From contig NZ_JAFIQT010000004.1 in the NCBI RefSeq assembly GCF_017355935.1, positions 248,001-312,000 on the forward strand: a stretch of DNA of 64,000 nt, in the 5' to 3' direction. This DNA comes from Telluribacter humicola (GTDB taxonomy: Bacteria > Bacteroidota > Bacteroidia > Cytophagales > Spirosomataceae). Below, in pieces: positions 24,345 through 32,404 of the stretch. Position 1 is the stretch's first letter. Each line of letters opens with the position of its first letter. The position numbers were made by a program, and so were the translations under genes. The notes beneath the pieces were generated by a model, which was not told where the DNA came from, made no database searches, and was given only the letters and a program-made list of their open reading frames with translations.

Positions 24345-24920
24345 TTGCTTTTGGGTAATCCTCCTCCTGATTCTGCTCAGTGTTTCCGGCTTTATACCCA
24401 GGTAGCTCGCCAGATGGTACTGGGGAACTCGGTGTAGTAAGTCTGGCCTTTGCTCTACCAGCTGTAGGTAGCGTTGTTCTGAGGTTAAGGTCAGCAGGGA
24501 AGAGCTCAGCCGCTGGTACTTACCAAATTCCTGTTGGATAAATAATCCTGACATTTTTTCTAGTACGGGATTTTTAGCGTACGCCTCATCTAGTTGAGCC
24601 AGCCGCCCAATGACCAGTGTAGTGTCTTCCTCACATACCCAGTTAAAGGCACAGGGCTCCTGCCGGGCAGCACTGTCAAAGGCTACCAGAGCATCTCCTT
24701 CGGAGTAAAAGTAGGTCGTTTTCTCCTCTCCATCCACTAGTTCATATTGTCGGATCAGGCCCTGAATATTGAAGTAGCATTCCCTGGAAATCTGCCCCTG
24801 CCTTAGTATATGGCTCCCTTTTTTAAAGGTCCTGTAAGGCAGTTCTTTTATGATTAACCGTTTTTCTTCTTCTGTAAGGGGAACATACTTAGCTATGTAA
24901 TCCAGAATCTTCTGTTCCAT
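24279..24920 (-). CDS. Crp/Fnr-family transcriptional regulator
   Basis: The 213-residue protein has an N-terminal cyclic-nucleotide-binding-like domain (about 20-125, FKKGSHILRQGQISRECYFNIQGLIRQYEL). The C-terminal winged helix contains VPQYHLASYLGIKPETLSRIRR (about 165-186), a typical recognition-helix motif. Members of this Bacteroidota group usually lack the cAMP-binding Arg, and none is obvious here, so the effector is unknown. The 22 residues after the HTH are Lys/Pro-rich (EPKPKPK) and come from the antisense overlap with the DUF4386 gene, which suggests the tail is not structurally constrained. Confidence 0.9.
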   Translation of the reverse strand: MEQKILDYIAKYVPLTEEEKRLIIKELPYRTFKKGSHILRQGQISRECYFNIQGLIRQYELVDGEEKTTYFYSEGDALVAFDSAARQEPCAFNWVCEEDTTLVIGRLAQLDEAYAKNPVLEKMSGLFIQQEFGKYQRLSSSLLTLTSEQRYLQLVEQRPDLLHRVPQYHLASYLGIKPETLSRIRRRITQKQSDAATRNHSTTLVSEPKPKPK

Positions 24921-24985
24921 CTCTTCAGGTGTTAATTGTAAACAGGTAGTCTGTTACCAGTGATAAGTACCGGTAGGCGTTCTCC

Positions 24986-26707
24986 CTACTTAACCGGCAG
25001 GGGCGGCTGTACCGCTGCAAAATCATCATTCAACCGCTGAAACCATAAGTTTTGTACCCGACCGTTGTTCATCCGGAGTCCTAGTACCTTGTCTGACGCA
25101 TCCCGTACTAGCTCAATATTTTGCACAAACCACCAGGGGGCCTGCAGCCGATCTTTGGTTAGTACTCTCAGGGGTACCTCGCCGTGCTGCACGTGGATGA
25201 GCTTGAGCGATTCTCCATCCTGAGTTATAGTATAGATCGTTTCCAGTTCGGGGCTGTAATACTTACCTACAAATTGCTCCTGTTTTATCTCCGGTGCCTT
25301 TACAGACTGCACGCGGGTACCGGGGTGGTTACCATTTTGCCGGAGGGTGATGCGACTTACCTGCCCCCCTTTCGGTCGGTGGAACACGACGGAGGCGTCT
25401 ACTACTTTCAGGAAGAAGGTAGAGTCGGATGAAGGAAACATCTCTACCTCACTCTGTCCGGTTGCCTGCGTGAAGTACCGGTCGCCCTCGCGTCTGAACT
25501 TGAGGATAAAGCCGGGTGCTTCGGCAAGTTCAAACGAACCAGCGTAATTACGGAAAAGCGTAGAGTCAAATTTGAAGCTGGCGTTGGCTACCGGTGTCTC
25601 TGCCTTTTTCTCCTCCTTCAGGTGCGGGGCCAGATACAGGCTGGCCAACTCTTGTCCCTTCCGGTCAGGGTTGAACTCGGCCTGGTTGCTTAGTACGATA
25701 AACCCATAGTCTTCCTTTGGGAAGTAGGTCAGGAACGACCGGAAGCCTGCGTCGGCTCCGTTGTGTCCGTAGTAGGAGAGGCCCTTGTACTGGCTGTGGA
25801 AAAGTCCGAGGGCATAGCTCAGCGTATCCCCTTTGTTAAGGCGCCCCTTCTCGAGCATCTGTGTCATGGTGGCCGGAGCCCCTACCTTCGTTGCCCGGAA
25901 ATTATCAATCCAGCGGGCCAGGTCATTGACTGTAGTAAAGAGGCTGGTAGCGCCTACGTTGGCGTAGTTCAGCGGGCTCTTGCTGAAGGTACCTACTCCC
26001 GGTGTGATATGGAAAGAATAAGCTCGTCCCTTGACCATACGCTCGTTATTGTCATAAAACAAGGTACTATTCATTCCCAGCGGCTTGAACACATTCTGCT
26101 GCATCCAATCCGGGAAAGTTTGTTTGGTAACGCGGCTGACAGTTTCGGCCAGCAGGGTATAGCCGGTATTACAGTAGTTAAAGGTCGACCCCGGCTCGGA
26201 GTTCAGCTCCTTCTGGCGTTTGATGAGGTTAAAAATATGGGCTTTAGTAATGACGTCGTCCAGCCCCCGACCCGACATGGCCAGTAGGTTCCACTGGTCG
26301 CGCAGACCGCTGGTGTGGTTGAGCAGGTGTCGGAGGGTAATGGTCTTGCCGAAGTCAGGTACTTCGGGCACGTACTTGCGTATGTCATCGTCCAGCGATA
26401 GCTTGCCCTGCTGTGCCAGCAACACAATGGCATAAGCCGTAAATTGCTTGGACACCGACGCTACGTGGAATACCGTTTCCGGTGTAATGGGCGCCCCTGT
26501 TTCCAGGTCAGCTTCTCCGAAGCCTTTGGCAAAGATAAGCTTGCCCTTGTGTACTACTCCCACGGCGGCTCCTGGCTTGCCTGGCTTGTTCCACTCCGCA
26601 AACAGCGAATCTATCTTGGCGACGGGTGTGGATGATTGGGCCAGTACAAGCTGAATACCAGATATAAGCAAGGTAATCAGCAGAAGGGGGTAGACCAGTG
26701 GTTTCAT
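24986..26707 (-). CDS. Secreted serine beta-lactamase-fold hydrolase with C-terminal extension
   Basis: This protein has 573 residues with a signal peptide (1-24, ending VLAQ). The beta-lactamase-like domain (about 30-350) has SVSK (Ser84, Lys87), YCN (Tyr178, Asn180) and HNG (His315-Gly317), that is, all three motifs intact. LLNHTSGLRDQWN and GYTLLAETVSRV are standard. The C-terminal 200 residues form two beta-rich modules like those found in esterase and D-aminopeptidase members. It is periplasmic. The gene lies 157 bp after the ABC permease gene on the same strand, but the gap allows a promoter of its own. The substrate may be a peptidoglycan peptide or an ester; not decidable here. Confidence 0.9.
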   Translation of the reverse strand: MKPLVYPLLLITLLISGIQLVLAQSSTPVAKIDSLFAEWNKPGKPGAAVGVVHKGKLIFAKGFGEADLETGAPITPETVFHVASVSKQFTAYAIVLLAQQGKLSLDDDIRKYVPEVPDFGKTITLRHLLNHTSGLRDQWNLLAMSGRGLDDVITKAHIFNLIKRQKELNSEPGSTFNYCNTGYTLLAETVSRVTKQTFPDWMQQNVFKPLGMNSTLFYDNNERMVKGRAYSFHITPGVGTFSKSPLNYANVGATSLFTTVNDLARWIDNFRATKVGAPATMTQMLEKGRLNKGDTLSYALGLFHSQYKGLSYYGHNGADAGFRSFLTYFPKEDYGFIVLSNQAEFNPDRKGQELASLYLAPHLKEEKKAETPVANASFKFDSTLFRNYAGSFELAEAPGFILKFRREGDRYFTQATGQSEVEMFPSSDSTFFLKVVDASVVFHRPKGGQVSRITLRQNGNHPGTRVQSVKAPEIKQEQFVGKYYSPELETIYTITQDGESLKLIHVQHGEVPLRVLTKDRLQAPWWFVQNIELVRDASDKVLGLRMNNGRVQNLWFQRLNDDFAAVQPPLPVK

Positions 26708-26864
26708 AGGCTTAGCTGTATTGATTGTAAATATTGAAAGAAGTTAGCTGCTGAATAGCAGTGGCTTATTCTATACAAGATAGGAGTAGGTCGTGATAGT
26801 ACCTACCTGAAAAGGGCAGACGGTTGAAGAAGTGGGTGAATGGTTGAGGTATACAATCCAGACT

Positions 26865-27650
26865 TCATTTTGTCTGGTCAGCCTTAGTCCAGTATAATAC
26901 TGCTGAGAGATAGCCAAGCAGGGCTACAACCACTAAAATAGAATAGCTGTATACATCAAGCAAATCCTTGTATTCACCACCCGCCCCACTGTAAAGGCCG
27001 GGTATGGACCAGGGGAAATAGGAGCCATAACCCGTTGCGGCGATCACCTGCGCAAATACCAGAGTCAGGGCTACAAAGCCCAGCGGTGCCAGATACCCTT
27101 TACCCCAGATTGCAAAAAAAGCAATGGGTACTCCCACTAGGATGGTCAGACCGGTAGTTGTAAAGTAATCGAGTAAAAACTGCGAAACGTCACCCGATAC
27201 CGGCTCGGGCAACTGAAGAAGTAAACCTATGACCAAGCCTAGCAGTAGATTCGAAACCGCAAGAGCCAGGCACCATAGTATGTACAAGCTGAACTTGGCA
27301 TTCAATATGCTGGTACGGGAAGTAGGTAAGGCCAGCAGGTCTTTAGCGGTACCATCAGAGTACTCACGACCGAAAAGCCAACTGGCAACAAATCCGAAAA
27401 CCAATACTCCACCTACTCCAACGGCCTGATTCAGTATATCTAAGTAAGACTTCCAGTTGGCCTCAAAATGGATAAGCCTGGCCTTGGCCGCCAGACCACT
27501 TGCCTTCTCCAAGGCTTCGGCGTCCTGTACCAGTAGTACAAATACTCCACCCATTAGGGGAGCTAAGCCAAAAGCCAGAAAGGTAACCCCGAGTATAGTC
27601 GAATACTTTAACTTGATGAACTCGGCCTGTAGGGTGGATAGCTGTATCAT
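26865..27650 (-). CDS. ABC-2 type transporter permease
   Basis: The start is at 27650 (261 residues), one base after the stop of the ATPase gene, so the two are translationally linked; the longer frame runs into the ATPase coding region and is a shadow. Six hydrophobic segments are seen, the first at FLAFGLAPLMGGVFVLL (about 23-40), then SYLDILNQAVGVGGVLVFGFVASWLFGREYSDGTAKDLL, which is a hallmark of ABC-2 permeases. This is an exporter or membrane-remodelling system of unknown substrate, sometimes linked to antimicrobial-peptide resistance. It forms the membrane part for the ATPase encoded just upstream. Confidence 0.88.
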   Translation of the reverse strand: MIQLSTLQAEFIKLKYSTILGVTFLAFGLAPLMGGVFVLLVQDAEALEKASGLAAKARLIHFEANWKSYLDILNQAVGVGGVLVFGFVASWLFGREYSDGTAKDLLALPTSRTSILNAKFSLYILWCLALAVSNLLLGLVIGLLLQLPEPVSGDVSQFLLDYFTTTGLTILVGVPIAFFAIWGKGYLAPLGFVALTLVFAQVIAATGYGSYFPWSIPGLYSGAGGEYKDLLDVYSYSILVVVALLGYLSAVLYWTKADQTK

Positions 27651-27651
27651 A

Positions 27652-28554
27652 TTAGGTATGCCGGATGCTGCGCAAAAAATATGCTTCCAGATCCTCCGTG
27701 AACATATACATTTGCCGGGGCGGAAGCCCCTTCTCAACCAGTAATCGGGAAATGGATTCCGGGCAGTCAAAAGCTTTCCTGTCGTTGATCTCTATTTCGT
27801 TCCTATCAGTCAGTACAGCCGGGTAGCCTGCTTCTGTTAAACAATAGAGGGCTAGCGTATTATCTTGGGTATGGACGATTAGTTTCCTGATCAGATTGTC
27901 AGTGAGTTCGCCCGTTGTTAGTTCCTTTACCAGCCTGCCTTCGTGTATGATACCAATTCTGTGGGCTATCCGGGCGATTTCGCTGAGGATATGGCTGGAA
28001 AGAAAGATTGTAGATCCCTGCTGCGCAAGCTGGATGAGCAGTTCTCTTACTTCGACAATACCTTCCGGATCCAGACCATTGATTGGCTCGTCAAGGATCA
28101 GTAACCTGGGTTGGTGCATAAGTGCCTTGGCCAGTCCAAGCCGCTGCTGATTACCCAGTGACAGTACTTTGGCCTTAGTATTACGGTACTTGCTGAGTTT
28201 TAGCTGCTCTATGATCGTATCAATAGAGTTGGGATCGCGTAGCTGCCTTAATTTGTAGTAAACCCGCAGATTCTCTTCAACCGAAAGGTTTGGATAGGAG
28301 TAGGGAGTCTCCACCAGATAGCCAACTTCATTCCACTGGTCAAAGCCCGGATGCAGTGGTTGGCCCATGACCGTTATGCTGCCTTCATCAGGTTTGATCA
28401 TGCCAAGAAGCATACGGATCAGGGTAGTTTTGCCGGCTCCGTTCAAACCTAGAAAGCCATAGATCTCGCCGGGGTTGACATGCAGCGAAAGTGCATCAAT
28501 CGCAACATTTTGCCCAAAGCGTTTGGTCAGTTGATGGGTTTTTATGATGGGCAT
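27652..28554 (-). CDS. ABC transporter ATP-binding protein
   Basis: From the ATG at 28554 the protein has 300 residues and starts MPIIKTHQLTKRFGQNVAID; an upstream in-frame ATG at 28641 adds 29 residues without family support. Walker A is GLNGAGKTT (about 36-44), the signature is LSLGNQQRLGLAKAL, Walker B is LLILDEP with the following NGLDPEG D-loop, and the switch His is in FLSSHILSE. The C-terminal 80 residues form the regulatory extension common to ABC-2 exporters. It powers the permease encoded one base downstream. Confidence 0.95.
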   Translation of the reverse strand: MPIIKTHQLTKRFGQNVAIDALSLHVNPGEIYGFLGLNGAGKTTLIRMLLGMIKPDEGSITVMGQPLHPGFDQWNEVGYLVETPYSYPNLSVEENLRVYYKLRQLRDPNSIDTIIEQLKLSKYRNTKAKVLSLGNQQRLGLAKALMHQPRLLILDEPINGLDPEGIVEVRELLIQLAQQGSTIFLSSHILSEIARIAHRIGIIHEGRLVKELTTGELTDNLIRKLIVHTQDNTLALYCLTEAGYPAVLTDRNEIEINDRKAFDCPESISRLLVEKGLPPRQMYMFTEDLEAYFLRSIRHT

Positions 28555-28801
28555 GTGGCGAACTTGTTTTCCCCCTGGCACCCAATGGTTATATAAATGC
28601 CACTGATAGGGGGCAGAGGGAAGTACCTGTTTATAGCACAAGTATAGTCAGAGCAGATCTTTGTGCCTAACTTAAAAGTTCGAGCGGTCCCTGAATTCGC
28701 TGAAAGGTTACCTGAGGCCTCTGTTCAGGATTCAGAGTAGTTGTGGCCTTCCCTCCTTTAATACCAAGTACCTGTCCTGTATGGAAGCGCCATCCTTATA
28801 C

Positions 28802-29374
28802 CTAATAAATGGTCTGTTTTTCCATAGTCACGAGGGACTCTGGTGCCATACTTTTGACTGTCCCTTCAAGGCTGGAGGTACCCGTCGGCAGGTTCTGGAG
28901 GTAAAGGGCTATCAGGGCTATCAGTTCAGCCTGATGCTCTGAATCGGTCAGGATGAGCGGGCTAAGGACATGATTTGGAATAGCGGGTGTATTTATAGCC
29001 TCATAGATTGATTTGAGTGAGGTAGTACCTAGTACAGCCCGTGCCCAGTAGTATACACATACGTACTTTTTCTTAGGTAGCTCGAGTCCATGGTACGCCA
29101 GGATCTCTTTGAGATTTGTCTTATGAACCACCAGATTATAAGCCAGTATGTCATCAACTTTATCAAAGTATGATTTGATCTGTGGCCATACCCGGGTAAT
29201 GTTCGGATAACTGGAGCTATCAAGGTCCTGTGAGTAGTTAAATTGTACTGTATCACAGAGTTTACCATCCTGCACATAGGCCAGTCCAATTTCATTTGCA
29301 TGGACTCCCATTACCAGGAAACTTTTGCTTTTAGTAGAATAATGATTCATACCGTATTCAATAAAGTTGGACAA
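28802..29374 (-). CDS. Degenerate DEDDh exonuclease-fold protein, probably catalytically inactive
   Basis: The 190-residue protein reads like a DnaQ/RNase T domain that has lost its catalytic acids. NEIGLAYVQDGKLCDTVQFNY matches the strand after the DxE motif, but the DxE itself is replaced by GVHAN. WPQIKSYFDKVDDILAYNLVVHKTNL matches the AHNxxFD region, with the Asp lost. YVCVYYWARAVLG matches the CTxxxAR region. EHQAELIALIALYLQNL matches HxALxDA, with the His kept and the Asp replaced by Ile. If active it would be a 3'-5' nuclease, but missing metal ligands argue for a binding or structural role. Met9 and Met22 are alternative starts. No partner gene is evident; the ABC genes lie downstream. 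Confidence 0.55.
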   Translation of the reverse strand: MSNFIEYGMNHYSTKSKSFLVMGVHANEIGLAYVQDGKLCDTVQFNYSQDLDSSSYPNITRVWPQIKSYFDKVDDILAYNLVVHKTNLKEILAYHGLELPKKKYVCVYYWARAVLGTTSLKSIYEAINTPAIPNHVLSPLILTDSEHQAELIALIALYLQNLPTGTSSLEGTVKSMAPESLVTMEKQTIY

Positions 29375-29452
29375 CCTATTAACCTTGTTACATAGGGTAA
29401 CTAATTACCTACCCACAGATTGAATTATGTAGTTACCAGTGAAAAAATAATT

Positions 29453-29504
29453 TAGGACCCGGCTATCTTACTTATAAGAATCAACTACTTCACGCCGGGT
29501 CCTA
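29453..29504 (-). terminator. 11-bp hairpin with T-rich tail on the minus strand
   Basis: TAGGACCCGGC pairs with GCCGGGTCCTA around a 30-base loop; on the minus strand AAATTATTTTTTC follows. It would insulate the pseudo-exonuclease gene from transcription coming from the right. Confidence 0.5.
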
Positions 29505-29696
29505 GATCAATATTACTAGATGTTGAGAGAAATAAGGGTATAAAGTTATCCAACGGTAAGGCTATCTTGTGAAAGGCAATACTACCGTCTGATAGTATTT
29601 CTTTGCAGCATATTCGACTTGATCGTATACTTGAATAATTCAAATAGCAACTCCTATATGTATAGCGTTAGGGGTTGTTATAAGGGTGGATATTAC

Positions 29697-29730
29697 AAAA
29701 CGGCCTGCATAAATACTTGCATGCCGTTTT
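29697..29730 (+). terminator. Hairpin followed by T-runs
   Basis: AAAACGGC pairs with GCCGTTTT, continued inside by TGCA/TGCA with one mismatch; the tail on the plus strand is T-rich. Which transcript it ends is unclear. Confidence 0.5.
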
Positions 29731-30039
29731 TATATTTTTTCAACCTGGTAAAAGCTCTGCTTAGGCACTTCCACCTCTCCTCTATCTCGATTAAAGGTAA
29801 GCGAAGAGGTGGATACGGGTCGTCAGGGGATGCTATTGGCAGTTATGAAGGCTCATCAGGCTACCAGCGACCAAGCATTGCAATACGTATGTAATGTAAG
29901 TAACAAAACCTATAAACCATTGACTATTTACACTATACGTCCAAATTATTTCATTTGTCGTTTTGCAACTTATTTATAAAAATTATACCAAAATCCAGTT
30001 CCAGAAAATAGTAGCTCTAAAAATACTGTAAACACGGTA

Positions 30040-30071
30040 TTGACCTAATTATAACTATAGATCTACCTTTG
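30040..30071 (+). promoter_or_regulatory. Promoter-like signal in the gene-free region
   Basis: TTG (30040-30042), 21 bp, then TACCTTTG (30064-30071), an exact -7 box. The next annotated plus-strand gene is 2.3 kb away. Confidence 0.5.
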
Positions 30072-30076
30072 AATCA

Positions 30077-30326
30077 TTGATCCGACCTATATCCATGCCA
30101 TGCAATTTAAAGTCACTTTTTTGTTACCATTTATTATACACACACTACCCACTTAACTAATTACTATTCGATTCACCATACAACCAACAATCAGGCGTAA
30201 ATGGATCAGATACTCGCCTGTGGTATATGTAGTTAATCGAAATAGTGGTAAGTATCCATCTTAACAGTTCATGCCACCTGATGAGAGTTGTATTAATCAG
30301 CCTCTCTTCAGGTGGCAGTTTGTTTA
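30077..30326 (+). ncRNA. Candidate small RNA or short-peptide transcript of about 250 nt
   Basis: A promoter with an exact TAnnTTTG box is followed after about 200 bases by a strong hairpin (30272-30317) with a GTTTGTTT tail. Within it only very short frames exist: an ATG near 30099 gives 18 residues beginning MQFKVTFLLPFII, which is hydrophobic. It also holds the third copy of ATACACACACT (30136-30146). It may be a regulatory RNA or encode a tiny membrane peptide. Neither is proven. Confidence 0.35.
30272..30317 (+). terminator. Two-part hairpin, likely terminator
   Basis: TGCCACCTGA pairs with TCAGGTGGCA, and inside it GAGAG pairs with CTCTC; the plus-strand tail is GTTTGTTTAG. Confidence 0.55.
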
Positions 30327-30555
30327 GATTCTAATCTATTGACATATATGATTATAGGGTAGATGTCTCTCAACTATAGGGCTCTTACTTAGAATGGTAA
30401 AGGGGTAAATTCGTAGAGGTCATGTCGCCTGGTAACGAAGGTATGTCTGACCGGCTAATCGTTGGTCGTATACTTTGTCCAGCAGCGAGGGAGTTAGAGC
30501 TACCAAGACCTTACTAGAGTGGATTCGAGCTGAAATGTCATAGGAAAGTTTAGTA

Positions 30556-30598
30556 GGGAGTGGAAAGCCCCTGGACCAAGCTGGGGCATTCCACTCCC
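30556..30598 (-). terminator. Terminator of the oxidoreductase gene
   Basis: GGGAGTGGAA and TTCCACTCCC pair, with GCCCC/GGGGC inside. It lies 41 bp beyond the stop of the minus-strand oxidoreductase gene. Confidence 0.65.
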
Positions 30599-30638
30599 AA
30601 CTATCCGGATCAATGGTGAGAGACGTGTTTATTGCTTT

Positions 30639-31625
30639 TTACAAGTTACTCTCTTCTGCCTGATCAGTAAGGGTAATAACTACATTGCCAATTTTTTGAC
30701 CCGTTTCCACGTAGCGGTAGGCCTCAACGATCTGTTCCAACGGATACGAGCGGTCTATTAGGGGCATATATTTTTTCTGCTCGATCAGCTCTTTCAGGAA
30801 AACTACATCTTTCTGATTGATAGAGGGAATAGGGAAGAGTACTTTCTTACCGCCGCGTATAGGAGTAGTAATAGCAAGAAGAATATTCTCAGAGTTGCGA
30901 CCCAATTCAGTAGACACGTATATCCCCCTTTCCGTGAGTAGTTTTTCGCATTGGTCAAATGAACTCTTACCAACCGCATCAAATACAACATCAAAGGTCT
31001 GGCCTACGGTAGTGAAGTCAGTGGTTGTGTAGTCAATGACTTCGTCGGCTCCAAGGGATTTTACCAATTCCATATTGGGGGTACTACATACCGCCGTAAC
31101 TTCCGCGCCTAAGTACTTGATTAATTGTACGGCCGATGAGCCAATGGCCCCCGTTGCGCCGTTTACCAGTACCCTTTGGCCCTTTTTGATCCTAGCGGCT
31201 CTGATATTCGATAAAGCATAGTGCGCCCCTTCGGTAATCGGAGCGGCTTCCCGATAGGATAGTCCGGCCGGCAGCGTAGTTATGGCTCCATCTTCCCGCA
31301 TCGTCATGTACTCGGCATGGGCTCCAAAGCGGGTGTCATTATACCCAAAAACTTTGTCCCCGATCCTGAGAGTGGTTACCTCCGTACCTACGTCTTCAAC
31401 TTCTCCGGCAAACTCATTTCCCAAGGTCTTGAATCTTGGTTTGAACGGACCGCTAAACAGACGGGTTATCAGGTTGTCGGCATTTCGGATGGCGCTATCG
31501 GTGCGGTTTACGGTAGTGGCATGTACCATGATCAGTACTTCTTTGATTCCGGGGACAGGTTTGTCAACCTCCTGTAGACTGACCACTTCCGGAGGGCCGT
31601 ATTGGGTGAATATAGCTGCTTTCAT
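30639..31625 (-). CDS. NAD(P)-dependent MDR-family oxidoreductase (quinone oxidoreductase-like)
   Basis: The 328-residue protein belongs to the medium-chain dehydrogenase/reductase superfamily. The N-terminal GroES-like domain starts MKAAIFTQYGPPEVVSLQEV and contains VHATTVNRTDSAIRNA and GNEFAGEVEDVGTEV. The Rossmann part has VLVNGATGAIGSSAVQLIKYLGAEVTAVCS (about 142-171). Zinc ligands of the alcohol dehydrogenases are absent, as in quinone oxidoreductases and enoyl reductases of this group. The likely activity is NADPH-dependent reduction of quinones or enones in the cytosol. It is a single gene with its own promoter (31680-31687) and terminator (30556-30598). Confidence 0.9.
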   Translation of the reverse strand: MKAAIFTQYGPPEVVSLQEVDKPVPGIKEVLIMVHATTVNRTDSAIRNADNLITRLFSGPFKPRFKTLGNEFAGEVEDVGTEVTTLRIGDKVFGYNDTRFGAHAEYMTMREDGAITTLPAGLSYREAAPITEGAHYALSNIRAARIKKGQRVLVNGATGAIGSSAVQLIKYLGAEVTAVCSTPNMELVKSLGADEVIDYTTTDFTTVGQTFDVVFDAVGKSSFDQCEKLLTERGIYVSTELGRNSENILLAITTPIRGGKKVLFPIPSINQKDVVFLKELIEQKKYMPLIDRSYPLEQIVEAYRYVETGQKIGNVVITLTDQAEESNL

Positions 31626-31679
31626 TAGATAATTGTTGGTGGGTTAGAGGAGGTTTGCATCGGGTTAAATAGTAGTCTT

Positions 31680-31687
31680 CAAATGTA
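31680..31687 (-). promoter_or_regulatory. -7 element of the oxidoreductase gene
   Basis: TACATTTG on the minus strand is an exact TAnnTTTG box, giving a leader of about 48 bases. No TTG is visible at -33. Confidence 0.45.
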
Positions 31688-32391
31688 AAGGAAATATAAT
31701 TTTTTTACTGCTTGTCATCAGGTGAGCATCCACCTGTACAGACAAATTGCATTTGTAATATAAATTGTAGTATATGCTGGTAACTTATTGAAAATTAGGC
31801 TACATTAGTGTCAGCAACAGAGGAGGGATTGGTATCCATGGTACTCTATATAGGATATATTAATTATTGTTAAATATACTGCTCCTACTAAACTGTTCTT
31901 CACGAAGGTGGCTTGGTTTACACTGCCTTTACAACTCTTTTAAGTTTAATACCCCTGAGGCTCTTCGTAATCAATACATCCTGTTATTGATATACCTTAT
32001 TTGGCTACGACCGTTTTTTCCTGCTCATGTCTGATCTACAACAAGGGTTGTACTGATGATAAAATCTTAGTACAGCCTGGGTAGAACCAGGTGCCCCATC
32101 TGTTATTTCCGAGCTTGAAACCATTGCCTGGTGGCACTACGCCACAAAAGTACCAGACACTGCTTCATGCCAGAATCTGCTAAAGCTCCCCCTCTGTAAG
32201 TACCTGAGTCTTTCCACTGCAATCTGCCTTCATTTGGAGGAAGCTTCCGACATTATTTAAAAACTTACCATCGGATGTTTCCTTCTTCTATCCGCATTCC
32301 GACTAATAATCCGGAGACTTCGTCATCCCATACCGTAGGCATGGTCCAGATCAAATCTCTGTTAGTTTCATTTTATTCTACACCTAAACCG

Positions 32392-32399
32392 AAAGGAGG
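32392..32399 (+). promoter_or_regulatory. Canonical Shine-Dalgarno sequence, unusual for this genome type
   Basis: AAAGGAGG ends 5 bases before the ATG at 32405. Most genes in this window, as in Bacteroidota in general, have only A-rich leaders, so this strong site stands out and fixes the start. Confidence 0.7.
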
Positions 32400-32404
32400 C
32401 CAAC

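Larger units (their letters stand above)
29375..30638. other. 1.26-kb region without a protein gene
   Basis: The open frames here are short and cross hairpins. It contains four hairpins (29453-29504, 29697-29730, 30272-30317 and 30556-30598) and one promoter-like signal on the plus strand (30040-30071). A candidate small RNA lies between that promoter and the third hairpin. The rest shows nothing recognisable. Confidence 0.5.
31626..32404. other. 779-bp divergent intergenic region
   Basis: It holds the promoter of the oxidoreductase gene (31680-31687, minus) and, at the right end, a strong ribosome binding site for the protease gene. No clear plus-strand promoter or gene was found; one short frame (32275-32553) runs into the protease gene in another frame and is rejected. 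Confidence 0.5.

Noticed and set aside
29619-29894. 91-codon plus-strand frame in the gene-free region
   Set aside because: It crosses a hairpin with T-runs, has unlikely composition and no family features.
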